Shown here piece after piece: positions 23,740-33,006 of a stretch of 34,642 nt of DNA. The number at the start of each line of letters is the position of its first letter. The stretch's first letter is position 1. The position numbers were made by a program, and so were the translations under genes. The stretch is from positions 1-34,642 of the forward strand of contig JAFTNU010000046.1 in NCBI GenBank assembly GCA_017451735.1, written 5' to 3'. Below the pieces are notes generated by a model, which was not told the DNA's origin, did not search any database, and was given only the letters and a program-made list of their open reading frames with translations. The stretch is from Clostridia bacterium. Lineage in GTDB: Bacteria > Bacillota > Clostridia > Oscillospirales > CAG-272.

Positions 23740-24186
23740 ATGAAAGTCATTCTCACCGCCGACGTCAAGGGTCAGGGCAAAAAGGATCAACTGGTAGAGG
23801 TCTCGGACGGCTACGCCCGCAACTACCTCTTTCCCCGCAAGCTGGCAAAGCCTGCCGATAATCAGGCCGTGACCGAGCTGAAGAACAAGCAGGCATCGGC
23901 TCAGCATAAGATCGATGTTGACCGCGCCGCCGCCAAGGAGGCCGCCGCAAAGCTGGAGACCGTTAAGGTCGTCTTCCATGTGGGTGCCAGCACCGACGGG
24001 CGCCTGTACGGCTCCATCACCTCCAAGGATGTGGCCGAAAAGCTGGCCGCCGACCACGGTATCACCGTAGACAAGCGCAAGATCACCTTAAATGAGGCTA
24101 TCAAGGCTTACGGCAGTTATGACCTGGATGTCAAGCTTTACAACGATGTGGCCGGTAAGATCCACGTTGTGGTTGCCGAGAAATAA
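23740..24186 (+). CDS. rplI: 50S ribosomal protein L9
   Basis: 148 residues, the usual length. The N-terminal RNA-binding domain has [21 protein letters not shown] and [16 protein letters not shown]; a long central helix (about 45-75) and the C-terminal domain with [16 protein letters not shown] follow. AAAGGA lies about 10 nt before ATG 23740. The gene ends 3 nt before dnaB. Confidence 0.97.
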   Translation: MKVILTADVKGQGKKDQLVEVSDGYARNYLFPRKLAKPADNQAVTELKNKQASAQHKIDVDRAAAKEAAAKLETVKVVFHVGASTDGRLYGSITSKDVAEKLAADHGITVDKRKITLNEAIKAYGSYDLDVKLYNDVAGKIHVVVAEK

Positions 24187-24189
24187 GCT

Positions 24190-25563
24190 ATGGCAGAAAA
24201 TATGAACGACTACGGTGGGAGCTTTGACGATACCGTCCGAAAGATGCCCGCGTCCCTTTCCTCGGAACGGGCGTTGCTGGGCTCCATCCTCATCGATCCC
24301 GCTTGTATCACCGACGTACTGACCGTTATCACCGCCGACGATTTCTATCTGACCGAGCACAAGGAGATCTTTCTTGCCATGCGCGAGCTCTTTGACGCCA
24401 GCAGTGAGATCGACCCCGTAACCCTGATCGATTCCCTTGTCCACAAGGGCGTTTACGAGAAGGCGGGCGGCGAAGACTATATCCGTTCCCTGCTGGAGGC
24501 AACGCCCAGCGCCATGAACGTGCAGGATTATGCCCGTATCGTCAAGGAAAAGAGCACCCTGCGCCGCATCATCGCCACCTGCGCCAACGTATCGGATATG
24601 ACCTTCACCGAGCAGGAGGAGGTCGCCCACATTCTGGACTTTGCCCAAAGTCAGTTCACCGAGATCTCGGCAGGGCGTGATTCCCGCAACTTCCAGCACA
24701 TCCGCGATGTATTGCGAAATGTGCTCTCCAATCTCCATGACCTGGCCGATAACCCCACCGCCGCCCGCGGCACGCCCACAGGCTTTTCGGGGGTTGACCG
24801 GATCTTGGTGGGCATGGGTGACTCCGATCTCATCATTCTGGGCGCCCGCCCCGGTATGGGTAAGACCAGCTTTGCACTGAACATTGCCACCAATGTGGCC
24901 ATTTCCCAAAAAAAGGCGGTCTGCGTATTCTCCCTGGAGATGTCGGCCGAGCAGCTTGTCTCCCGCCTGCTTTCCAGTGAGGCCATGGTCGAGAGCTATG
25001 CCCTGCGCTCGGGTCAGCTTTCCCCCGATGATTGGAAAAAGATCGCCGACGCCGCCATGCGGCTCTCGAGCACCAGCCTGTTCATTGACGACACCTCGGG
25101 CATGACGGTCACCGCCATGAAGGCCAAGCTGCGCCGTGTGGAAAACCTGGGGCTTGTGGTCATCGACTATCTGGGTCTGATGGAAAGCGAGCGTCATTTT
25201 GACAACCGCGCCCTGGAGGTTGGCGTGATCTCCCGCGGGCTCAAGCTGATGGCCAAGGAGCTGCGGGTGCCCATTCTTTGCTGTGCACAGCTCTCCCGTG
25301 GAACCGAAAGCCGCACCGACAAGCGCCCTCAGCTCTCCGACCTGCGTGAATCGGGCTCCATCGAGCAGGACGCCGACGTGGTTATGTTCCTGTATCGCGA
25401 CGAATACTACAAAACAGACCGTTCCCCCGACGAGCAGGAGGGCAACGTGGCCGAGGTCATCATCCAAAAGAACCGCCACGGCTCTACCGGCAACATCAAA
25501 ATGGGCTGGATCGGTGCTTATACCAAATTCCGCACCATCGACACCGAACGCGAAGAAGCATAA
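24190..25563 (+). CDS. dnaB: Replicative DNA helicase DnaB
   Basis: 457 residues. The N-terminal DnaB domain (PASLSSERALLGSIL from about 20) is followed by the RecA-like helicase domain with Walker A GARPGMGKTS (K225), Walker B VVIDYLGLM (about 323) and the DLRESGSIEQDADVVMFLYR block near 383-402. It unwinds DNA ahead of the replication fork as a hexamer (DnaC in Bacillus nomenclature). The start has no clear ribosome site: TAA of rplI, GCT, ATG in the same frame, so translation probably depends on coupling; ATG at 24202 is an alternative. Confidence 0.96.
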   Translation: MAENMNDYGGSFDDTVRKMPASLSSERALLGSILIDPACITDVLTVITADDFYLTEHKEIFLAMRELFDASSEIDPVTLIDSLVHKGVYEKAGGEDYIRSLLEATPSAMNVQDYARIVKEKSTLRRIIATCANVSDMTFTEQEEVAHILDFAQSQFTEISAGRDSRNFQHIRDVLRNVLSNLHDLADNPTAARGTPTGFSGVDRILVGMGDSDLIILGARPGMGKTSFALNIATNVAISQKKAVCVFSLEMSAEQLVSRLLSSEAMVESYALRSGQLSPDDWKKIADAAMRLSSTSLFIDDTSGMTVTAMKAKLRRVENLGLVVIDYLGLMESERHFDNRALEVGVISRGLKLMAKELRVPILCCAQLSRGTESRTDKRPQLSDLRESGSIEQDADVVMFLYRDEYYKTDRSPDEQEGNVAEVIIQKNRHGSTGNIKMGWIGAYTKFRTIDTEREEA

Positions 25564-26928
25564 ATGGAAGATAAAAAAATACCCGCGCCGGAGGGACTTC
25601 GCGATCCCAGAGCTCTGGCCGGTCTCCCGCCCGATACCCCCCTTTGCGTGGCTCTGTCGGGGGGCGCCGACTCGGTGGCACTGCTCTCGCTGTTAAAGGA
25701 CAGCGGTCCTCTCTCGGCGCTCCATGTGCACCACGGCATCCGCGGTGCCGAGGCCGATCGGGACGCAGACTTCTGCCGCGCCCTGGCAAGCCGCTTTCAT
25801 GTCCCCGTGACCGTATTGCACATCGACGCTCCTGCCCTTGCGGCAGAGCGCGGTGTCAGTCTGGAGACTGCCGCCAGAGACGGTCGCTATGCCGCCATGA
25901 CGGCCTATTTAAAAAAGGAAGGCATCCCCCTTCTGGTCACGGCGCATCACGCCGACGACCAGCTGGAGACCGTGCTCCAGCATCTGCTGCGAGGGAGCGG
26001 CCTTTCGGGTCTTTGCGGTATTCCTGCCTGTCGCCCCCTGGCCCACGGCATTTGGGTCGTCCGGCCGCTCCTTGGCGTCACCCGCGCGGAGCTGCGTGCC
26101 TATCTGGAAAAAAGCGGCCTTGATTTTATGGAGGACAGCACCAACGCCCAGGGCTGTTGTACCCGCAACCGCCTGCGATTGGAGGTCCTGCCTGTGCTCG
26201 ACCGGCTTTATCCCGGCGGTACCAAAAGTGCCTCCCGTTGCACCGAAACCCTTACCGAGGATGAGACCTATCTTTCGGCCCTTGCCGACGAGTTCCTTCA
26301 AAGGGAGGGCACCGAGCCCCCTTTGGCGGCCCTTGCGGCTCTGCCCCGCCCGATCTTTGCACGGGTCATGCGCAGGCTCCTGCCCGCGCCCCCCGAGCGG
26401 GTGCACATCGAGGCGCTTGCCGCCTTTTGCCGGCGGGCAGTGCCCAGCGCCTCTCTTTCCGTTCCTCGCGGACAGGTGGTGGCCGTAAACGGCCGTCTGA
26501 CCCTTGCCGAGCGGGAAAAAGCATCCTGTGATTACGAAATTTTGCTTCACGAGGGGCAAAATACCTTTGCCGACGGCAACGGACTGGCAGTTCTTGTACG
26601 GGATGGTGAAACTTGCGAATTCCATCCGACGAATGTTTACAAATACTCCACACGCCTCTCCTTTTGCTCTGCTATAATAGATGGAAAGGTTTCGGTGCGC
26701 CCCCGTCGGGCGGGCGATCGGATCCTCCATGGCGGCATGCACAAGGCGGTTCGGCGCCTGAAGCAGATATCCCATCTCTCCCCCGCCGTGCGGGCAAGAA
26801 TGCCACTGCTGCTTGACGGCAGCGGCGTGCTGGCCGTTCCCTTTGCCGCCCCGCGTCCCTTACTGCGTGACGGCGCAGCTCCCAAGCACTCCCCGCCCGA
26901 TATCACCGTATTTTTGTTTTTCAATTGA
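25564..26928 (+). CDS. tilS: tRNA(Ile)-lysidine synthetase
   Basis: 454 residues. The PP-loop SGGADS (32-37) is the ATP-pyrophosphatase site; VHHGIRGAEADRDADFC (about 54-70) and TAHHADDQLET (about 132-142) are family blocks; the C-terminal TilS domain shows RPRRAGDRI and AVRRLKQ near 379-399. It converts C34 of the AUA-reading tRNA to lysidine, an essential step. The ATG directly follows the dnaB TAA with only a weak GAAGAAG upstream, again suggesting coupling. In Bacillus tilS heads tilS-hpt-ftsH, and here that cluster is joined to the dnaB cluster. Confidence 0.93.
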   Translation: MEDKKIPAPEGLRDPRALAGLPPDTPLCVALSGGADSVALLSLLKDSGPLSALHVHHGIRGAEADRDADFCRALASRFHVPVTVLHIDAPALAAERGVSLETAARDGRYAAMTAYLKKEGIPLLVTAHHADDQLETVLQHLLRGSGLSGLCGIPACRPLAHGIWVVRPLLGVTRAELRAYLEKSGLDFMEDSTNAQGCCTRNRLRLEVLPVLDRLYPGGTKSASRCTETLTEDETYLSALADEFLQREGTEPPLAALAALPRPIFARVMRRLLPAPPERVHIEALAAFCRRAVPSASLSVPRGQVVAVNGRLTLAEREKASCDYEILLHEGQNTFADGNGLAVLVRDGETCEFHPTNVYKYSTRLSFCSAIIDGKVSVRPRRAGDRILHGGMHKAVRRLKQISHLSPAVRARMPLLLDGSGVLAVPFAAPRPLLRDGAAPKHSPPDITVFLFFN

Positions 26929-26964
26929 TTAAAAAGACATATAAAAGAAAGGTTTGCCGATACA

Positions 26965-27519
26965 ATGAATAAGGACATCGAAAAAATCCTCATCGATCAA
27001 AGCGGATTGGAGGAGATCACAACCCGCCTTGCCGCCGAAATCGACCGAGACTACAAGGACACCGGTCGTCCCCTGGTCATGCTCTGCATCCTCAAGGGCT
27101 CTGTCATGTTCTATGTGGATCTGATCAAAAAGATCAACCGCCCCGTGGAAATGGAGTTTATGAAGGTCTCCTCCTACGGTGCCGGCACCACCTCCACGGG
27201 CTGTATCAATCTTCATCTTGACCTCAAGCGTGACGACTACGAAAAGCTGGATATCGTCATCGTAGAGGACATCGTAGACAGCGGCCGTACCCTTTCCATG
27301 CTGACGGCGCTCTTCCGCGACCGCCGCGTACACAGTGTGCGCACCTGCACCATGCTGGATAAGCCCGAACGCCGCGAGGTGGACTTCACCCCCGATTACA
27401 AGGGAATGGAGATCCCCGACGAATTCGTGGTGGGCTACGGTCTTGATTACAATGAATATTACCGGGATCTGCCCTATGTGGGCATCTTGAAACCGGAAGT
27501 ATATAGGAGGAATCAATGA
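26965..27519 (+). CDS. hpt: Hypoxanthine(-guanine) phosphoribosyltransferase
   Basis: 184 residues. LKGSVMF (43-49) is the PPi loop, [13 protein letters not shown] (98-110) the PRPP-binding motif with E101-D102, and [21 protein letters not shown] the C-terminal purine-binding region. It salvages hypoxanthine and guanine with PRPP. AGAAAGG lies about 11 nt before the ATG. Its stop overlaps the ftsH start (ATGA). Confidence 0.95.
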   Translation: MNKDIEKILIDQSGLEEITTRLAAEIDRDYKDTGRPLVMLCILKGSVMFYVDLIKKINRPVEMEFMKVSSYGAGTTSTGCINLHLDLKRDDYEKLDIVIVEDIVDSGRTLSMLTALFRDRRVHSVRTCTMLDKPERREVDFTPDYKGMEIPDEFVVGYGLDYNEYYRDLPYVGILKPEVYRRNQ

Positions 27520-29600
27520 AAAGCCATCTGAAAACAATCATCTTCTACCTGTTGCTCATCGGCATCATCATTACCGTGGTGGCAACCATCTTCCGGGGCA
27601 CCGAGCAGGAAAAGCTGGTCCTTGGGGATGTGGTGGGCTACTTTGAGGACGACAGGGTGACATCCTTTGTGATCGACGAGGAGTACAATCTCTCCATGAC
27701 CGTCATCAAGCAGGACGACAACGGCGGTCTTTTGAAAAATGCCGACGGCACATGGATCACCGAGGAAAAATCCTATCGGTTGCAATCTCTGTCTCTGTTC
27801 GAGCAGTACTGCCATGACTATGTGGCAGGCAATCAGAACCTTGTTACCTACGATATTGAACCCGAGACTGTTTACCCCTGGTGGGTAAGCCTGTTGCCCT
27901 ATGCCATCATCATCATTGTTTTCGTGGTATTGTTCTTCTTCATGATGAACGGTGCCAGAGGCGGCGGATCGAAGCTGAACAGCTTCGGCAAGGCCCGCGT
28001 CCGCACCCCCGGTGACGGCAAGGATAAGGTGACCTTTGCCGATGTGGCAGGTGCCGACGAGGAAAAGCAGGAGCTGGAGGAGATCGTTGAATTTCTCAAG
28101 GATCCCGCCAAGTTCACACGGCTCGGTGCCAAGATCCCCCACGGCGTTCTGCTTGTGGGCCCTCCCGGCACCGGTAAGACCCTGCTTGCCAAGGCAGTAG
28201 CCGGTGAGGCAGGGGTTCCCTTCTACTCGATCTCGGGCTCGGATTTCGTGGAGATGTATGTGGGCGTGGGTGCCTCCCGTGTCCGCGACCTCTTTGAGAC
28301 CGCCCGCAAGTCCCCTGCCAGCATCGTCTTTATCGACGAGATCGACGCCGTGGGCCGTCACCGCGGTGCGGGTCTTGGCGGCGGACATGACGAGCGCGAG
28401 CAAACCCTGAACCAGCTCCTGGTGGAAATGGACGGCTTTGGCTCTCACGACGGCATTATCGTCATGGCGGCCACCAACCGCCCCGATATTCTCGACCCCG
28501 CCCTGTTGCGTCCCGGCCGCTTTGACCGTGAGATCACCGTGGGCGCTCCGGACATCAAGGGCCGCGCCGCCATTCTGAGAGTCCACTCCCGCAACAAGCC
28601 CCTGGAGGAGAGCGTGGATCTGGAGGTGGTGGCCAAGAAGACCGCCGGCTTTACCGGTGCCGATCTTGCCAATCTGCTCAACGAGGCAGCTCTCCTGGCC
28701 GCCCGCCGCGGTAAAAGCCTGATCGGCATGGAGGATATTGACGACGCCTTCATCCGCGTGATCGCAGGCCCCAAGAAGGTCTCCCGTGTTATGAGCGAGC
28801 GGGAACGCAAAAACACCGCCTACCATGAGGCAGGTCACGCCATTGTGGCACACATCCTGCCCCATCTGGACAGCGTCCATCAGATCTCCATCATTCCCTC
28901 CGGCCGCGCGCTTGGCTACACCATGAGCCTGCCTGCCGAGGACAAATATAGCGTTTATAAAGAAGAATTGAAGGAAAAGATCGCCGAGCTGCTGGCCGGC
29001 CGCGTTGCCGAGTCCATCGTGTTCGGTGATATCTCGGGCGGTGCCTCCAACGACATCCAGCGTGCCACCGAGACCGCCCGCAAGATGGTCACACAGCTGG
29101 GTATGTCCGATGTGTTGGGCCCTGTGATGTACGGCTCGGGCGAGAGCGAGGTCTTCCTTGGCCGTGACTTCTCCAGCGACACCAAGTGCTCGCCCGAAAC
29201 GGCTGCCATCATCGATAAGGAGATCAAAAAGCTCATTGACGACGGCTACGCCTGCGCCAAGGAGATTCTGGAATCCCACCGCGCCAAGCTCGACTTTATT
29301 GCCGAGTTCCTGCTGATGTATGAGGTCATGGACGGCGACCAGTTTGCCGCCGCCATGGACAAGGATGCCACCGTCCGCGAGCTGGTGGAGATCGCCGAGG
29401 AAAAGAAGCGCCGTTCTCAGCATGAGAACGAGGAGCGCGCACGGGAAAGCGAGAGCGATCGTCCCGACGCCGCCCTGCCCATGGCCGACTTCACCGATCC
29501 CGCCGACAAAAAGCCCGCGGAGGAGCCCGCCACGGAAAGCACGGATGAAGCACCCGCCGAGAAAACCGATGACGGGGAAAAGCAGGACACAGAGGAATAA
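27516..29600 (+). CDS. ftsH: ATP-dependent zinc metalloprotease FtsH
   Basis: 694 residues. Membrane helix 1 (about 7-26), an external domain, membrane helix 2 (about 130-148), an AAA+ domain with Walker A GPPGTGKT (K221) and Walker B IVFIDEID, the second region of homology, and the zinc site H437-E-A-G-H441. A long acidic, Ala/Pro/Glu-rich tail (about 630-694) is likely disordered. It degrades misfolded and regulatory membrane proteins. AGGAGG is 4-5 nt upstream and the start overlaps hpt by 4 nt. Confidence 0.97.
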   Translation: MKSHLKTIIFYLLLIGIIITVVATIFRGTEQEKLVLGDVVGYFEDDRVTSFVIDEEYNLSMTVIKQDDNGGLLKNADGTWITEEKSYRLQSLSLFEQYCHDYVAGNQNLVTYDIEPETVYPWWVSLLPYAIIIIVFVVLFFFMMNGARGGGSKLNSFGKARVRTPGDGKDKVTFADVAGADEEKQELEEIVEFLKDPAKFTRLGAKIPHGVLLVGPPGTGKTLLAKAVAGEAGVPFYSISGSDFVEMYVGVGASRVRDLFETARKSPASIVFIDEIDAVGRHRGAGLGGGHDEREQTLNQLLVEMDGFGSHDGIIVMAATNRPDILDPALLRPGRFDREITVGAPDIKGRAAILRVHSRNKPLEESVDLEVVAKKTAGFTGADLANLLNEAALLAARRGKSLIGMEDIDDAFIRVIAGPKKVSRVMSERERKNTAYHEAGHAIVAHILPHLDSVHQISIIPSGRALGYTMSLPAEDKYSVYKEELKEKIAELLAGRVAESIVFGDISGGASNDIQRATETARKMVTQLGMSDVLGPVMYGSGESEVFLGRDFSSDTKCSPETAAIIDKEIKKLIDDGYACAKEILESHRAKLDFIAEFLLMYEVMDGDQFAAAMDKDATVRELVEIAEEKKRRSQHENEERARESESDRPDAALPMADFTDPADKKPAEEPATESTDEAPAEKTDDGEKQDTEE

Positions 29601-30048
29601 TCGGCTGTTGTAGCCTTTTCCGGCTCAGGATGAACTCGCTCGGGGCCACGTGTCATCCTGAGCGAAGTGGTGAGATACCATTATGTGGGTATACACTACG
29701 GCAAAAGCCACCACGGAGTCGAATTTTTGTTTGGCGGGATATCCAAACAAAAACGCGAACAAAGTGAGCGGGATCTCTCATGGAGTTGCGCTGAACGGAG
29801 AATGGACGTCGCCCTTACGGAAAAGCGACAAAATCGCGCGCCTTTCAGGCGCGCGGTGGCACGCCGCGAAATGGGGGCATGGAGGCGGGCGCTTCAAAAA
29901 GCACCCGCCGCGAGCTTGCACGTTTCCCCACTGTCTAAATAAAGTGCACATATAAAAGCTTCCCCATTGCCGCCGGCCCTTGACCCACGGGTCAAGGGCG
30001 ACCGAGAATGTGGAAGGAACAGTTTAGAGATACGGAGTATTCTACATC
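29601..30048. other. Gene-free gap with REP-like relics
   Basis: GCTCAGGATGA (29623-29633) and TCATCCTGAGC (29653-29663) form an 11-bp inverted repeat; the latter resembles the end of the 201-bp element. TTTTTGTTTGG/CCAAACAAAAA (29724-29753) and GCGCGCCT-TTC-AGGCGCGC (about 29835-29853) are further hairpins, and GGCGGGCGCTT/AAGCACCCGCC lies near 29893-29918. No gene; a short open frame of 91 codons here is a repeat by-product. No clear ftsH terminator with a T run is seen. Confidence 0.55.
29977..29998. repeat. Perfect short palindrome before the activase gene
   Basis: CCCTTGACCC-AC-GGGTCAAGGG. The GGGTCAAGGGCGA half (29989-30001) also occurs at 6267-6279 in the gap of hairpin array 1, so it is a shared repeat end. 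On the activase transcript it would form a leader hairpin. Confidence 0.6.
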
Positions 30049-33003
30049 ATGAACCAAGAAAATTACGCCCTGTTGGGCATCGACATCGGCTCCACCACCG
30101 CCAAGGTGGTGCTGGAACAGAACGGTGTCATCACCTATCAATGCTATGAGCGCCACTATTCCCAGGTGCGCACCAAGACCCTGGAGATCCTCTCCCGCTT
30201 GAAGGATCAGATCGGTGAGCAGCCGTTGAAGGTGGCGATCTCGGGCTCGGCGGGCCTCGGGCTTGCCCGCGCCGCAGGGCTCCCCTTCGTGCAGGAGGTC
30301 TTTGCCACCGGCGAGACCATCCGCCGTCTCCAACCCGACACCAACGTGGTCATTGAGCTTGGCGGCGAGGACGCCAAGGTCATTTTCTTTGATGGGGGCA
30401 CCGATGAGCGCATGAACGGCTCCTGTGCCGGCGGCACCGGCGCCTTTATCGACCAGATGGCCACACTGCTTGACCTGACCGTGGAGGAAATGGACAACCT
30501 TTCCCTGACTGCCGAGCGCATTTATCCCATCGCCTCCCGTTGCGGCGTGTTTGCCAAGACCGACATTCAGCCCCTGCTCAACCAAGGTGCTGCCAAGGCA
30601 GACATCGCCGCCAGCATCTTCCGCGCCGTGGTGAACCAGACCATTGCGGGCCTGGCGCAGGGACGGCGCATCGCGGGCAAGGTCATGTTTCTGGGCGGAC
30701 CCCTCTCCTTCAATATGGGACTGCGCAAGCAGTTTCTGCACGTGCTGAAGTTAGAGCCCGAAAACGCCATCTTCCCCGAATACGCCCGCGTTTCGGTGGC
30801 ACTGGGCGCGGCCTTCTACGCCTCCTCTCTTTCCGAGACCTTCACCTATGACGATCTGGTCAACCGGGTGACCTCCGCCACGGCTGCCACCACCGATACG
30901 GCCACGCTCACGCCCCTTTTTGAGAACGAAGCGGAATATGAGGCCTTCTGTGCCCGCCATGCAAAGGCGACTCTGGAGCAAGCCGATCCCGCTACCTATA
31001 CAGGCGACGCCTACCTTGGCATCGACTGCGGCTCCACCACCACCAAGCTGCTACTGCTCAGCCGGGATAAAAAGATCCTTTACACCTACTACAGCTCCAA
31101 CAAGGGCAACCCCGTACATATCGTCAAGGAGCAATTGGAGGAGATCTATCGCGTCTGCGGCGACCGTATCCGCATTCGCGGCTCTGCCGTGACGGGCTAC
31201 GGCGAGGAGCTGATCCGCCATGCCTTCCACCTGGATCACGGTCTGGTGGAGACCATGGCGCACTTCACCGCCGCCAAATACTTTAACCCCAACGTAGACT
31301 TTATCCTGGATATCGGCGGCCAGGACATTAAGTGCTTCCAGATCCGTAACGGTGCCATTGACAGCATCATGCTCAACGAGGCCTGCTCCTCGGGCTGTGG
31401 CTCCTTTATCGAGACCTTTGCAAGAGGTCTTGGCTACGAGGCCTCGGAATTTGCCAAGCTGGGGCTTTTTGCCAAATCCCCTGTGGATCTCGGCTCCCGC
31501 TGTACCGTCTTTATGAACTCCTCGGTCAAGCAGGCACAAAAGGACGGCGCCACCGTCGGCGATATCTCGTCAGGTCTTTCCGCCTCTGTGGTGAAGAATG
31601 CCATCTATAAGGTCATCCGCGCCGGCTCTGCCGAGGAGCTGGGCAAAAACATTGTGGTACAGGGCGGTACCTTCCTCAACGACGCAGTGCTCCGCAGCTT
31701 CGAGCGGGAGCTGGGTCGGGATGTGATCCGCCCCGCCATCGCAGGACTGATGGGAGCCATGGGCGCCGCTCTTTACGCCCGCCGCAACCGTGGCGCCACA
31801 TCCGCCACGCTGACCGCCGAGGAGCTGAAGGCCTTTACCCACACCTCCCGTGCGGCGGTGTGCAAGGGCTGCACCAATCACTGCAACATCACCATCAATA
31901 CCTTTGCCGACGGCGAAAAGTACATTTCGGGCAACAAATGCGAGCGGGGGGCGGGCAAAAAGCCCTCCGACAATCCCCTGCCCAACCTCCATGCCTACAA
32001 GCGGGATGCCTTTGCCGCCATGGAGCCTGTGGCAGGCAAGCGGAGCATCACCGTAGGTCTGCCTCTGGCGCTTGGCATGTATGAGCTGGGACCCTTCTGG
32101 TATCACCTGTGGAAGGCGCTCGGCTTCGGTGTCCGTTTCTCGGGCTTTTCCAACCGCAAGCTCTATTCCAAGGGACAGTACAGCATCCCCTCGGATACCG
32201 CCTGCTACCCTGCCAAGATCATGCACGGCCACATCGAGACCCTGATCGAGGATGGCGTAGACGCCATTTTCTATCCGTGCCTGACCCGCAATGTGGATGA
32301 GCACGTATCGGACAATCACTACAACTGCCCCGTGGTAGCCTATTACCCCGAGGTGCTGGCGCACAACATGGACTCCCTGGCAGGAGTGCGATTCCTTTAC
32401 CCCTACCTCAATATCAACAACGAGAAGGAGCTGACCCGCGAGCTTCTCGCCTTTCTCAACGCCGAATTCGGCGGATTTTCTCAACGTGAGGTGGCCGATG
32501 CGGTGCGCACCGCAGGCAGGGCCTATGCCCGCCATATGGCAAACACCCGCGCCGAGGGTGAGCGGGCTCTGCGCTATGCCAAGGAGCAGAATAAGCGCTT
32601 GATGGTGCTTTGCGGCAGGCCCTATCACATCGACCCCGAGATCGGGCACGGCATCGACAAGCTGGCGACCACCCTTGGCTTTGTGGTGGTCACCGAGGAC
32701 GCGGTGGCACATCTTGCCTCCGCCCCCGTGCGCACCAAGGTACTCAACCAGTGGACCTACCACGCGCGGCTCTACAATGCCGCCCGCTTTGTTACCGAGA
32801 CCCCCAATGCCGAATTGGTACAGCTTGTTTCCTTCGGCTGCGGCATCGACGCCATCACCACCGACGAGGTGCGTGAGATCCTGGAAAAAGGAAACAAGCT
32901 CTACACGCAGATCAAGATCGACGAGATCACCAATCTGGGCGCGGTCACCATTCGCCTGCGCAGCCTTTTGGGTGCTCTCGAGCAACAGGATAAGGAGGTG
33001 TGA
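30049..33003 (+). CDS. Acyl-CoA dehydratase activase-type ATPase, duplicated, with DUF2229 region
   Basis: A 984-residue BadF/BadG/BcrA/BcrD-family protein. ATPase domain 1 begins GIDIGSTTAKVVL (about 9-21), with cysteines in GSCAGGTGAF and SRCGVF; domain 2 begins GIDCGSTTTKLLLL near 324, with ACSSGCGSF and SRCTVF. The paired cysteines correspond to those that bridge a [4Fe-4S] cluster in HgdC dimers. A CKGCTNHC block near 605 and a DUF2229-like region follow. Such proteins use ATP to push an electron onto 2-hydroxyacyl-CoA dehydratases; the substrate is unknown. In many Clostridia this and the next gene's product form one chain of about 1,400 residues. GGAG is about 12 nt before the ATG. Oxygen sensitivity is expected. 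Confidence 0.88.
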   Translation: MNQENYALLGIDIGSTTAKVVLEQNGVITYQCYERHYSQVRTKTLEILSRLKDQIGEQPLKVAISGSAGLGLARAAGLPFVQEVFATGETIRRLQPDTNVVIELGGEDAKVIFFDGGTDERMNGSCAGGTGAFIDQMATLLDLTVEEMDNLSLTAERIYPIASRCGVFAKTDIQPLLNQGAAKADIAASIFRAVVNQTIAGLAQGRRIAGKVMFLGGPLSFNMGLRKQFLHVLKLEPENAIFPEYARVSVALGAAFYASSLSETFTYDDLVNRVTSATAATTDTATLTPLFENEAEYEAFCARHAKATLEQADPATYTGDAYLGIDCGSTTTKLLLLSRDKKILYTYYSSNKGNPVHIVKEQLEEIYRVCGDRIRIRGSAVTGYGEELIRHAFHLDHGLVETMAHFTAAKYFNPNVDFILDIGGQDIKCFQIRNGAIDSIMLNEACSSGCGSFIETFARGLGYEASEFAKLGLFAKSPVDLGSRCTVFMNSSVKQAQKDGATVGDISSGLSASVVKNAIYKVIRAGSAEELGKNIVVQGGTFLNDAVLRSFERELGRDVIRPAIAGLMGAMGAALYARRNRGATSATLTAEELKAFTHTSRAAVCKGCTNHCNITINTFADGEKYISGNKCERGAGKKPSDNPLPNLHAYKRDAFAAMEPVAGKRSITVGLPLALGMYELGPFWYHLWKALGFGVRFSGFSNRKLYSKGQYSIPSDTACYPAKIMHGHIETLIEDGVDAIFYPCLTRNVDEHVSDNHYNCPVVAYYPEVLAHNMDSLAGVRFLYPYLNINNEKELTRELLAFLNAEFGGFSQREVADAVRTAGRAYARHMANTRAEGERALRYAKEQNKRLMVLCGRPYHIDPEIGHGIDKLATTLGFVVVTEDAVAHLASAPVRTKVLNQWTYHARLYNAARFVTETPNAELVQLVSFGCGIDAITTDEVREILEKGNKLYTQIKIDEITNLGAVTIRLRSLLGALEQQDKEV

Positions 33004-33006
33004 TCC

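Noticed and set aside
26673-26678. TATAAT inside tilS as a promoter for hpt-ftsH
   Set aside because: There is no -35 hexamer at 16-18 bp (the nearest TTTACA is about 31 bp upstream), so I do not call it.
33001-33003. TGA as a selenocysteine codon joining the two activase genes
   Set aside because: A strong ribosome site and ATG follow at once, no selenocysteine insertion hairpin is evident just downstream, and no Cys is expected at this linker.
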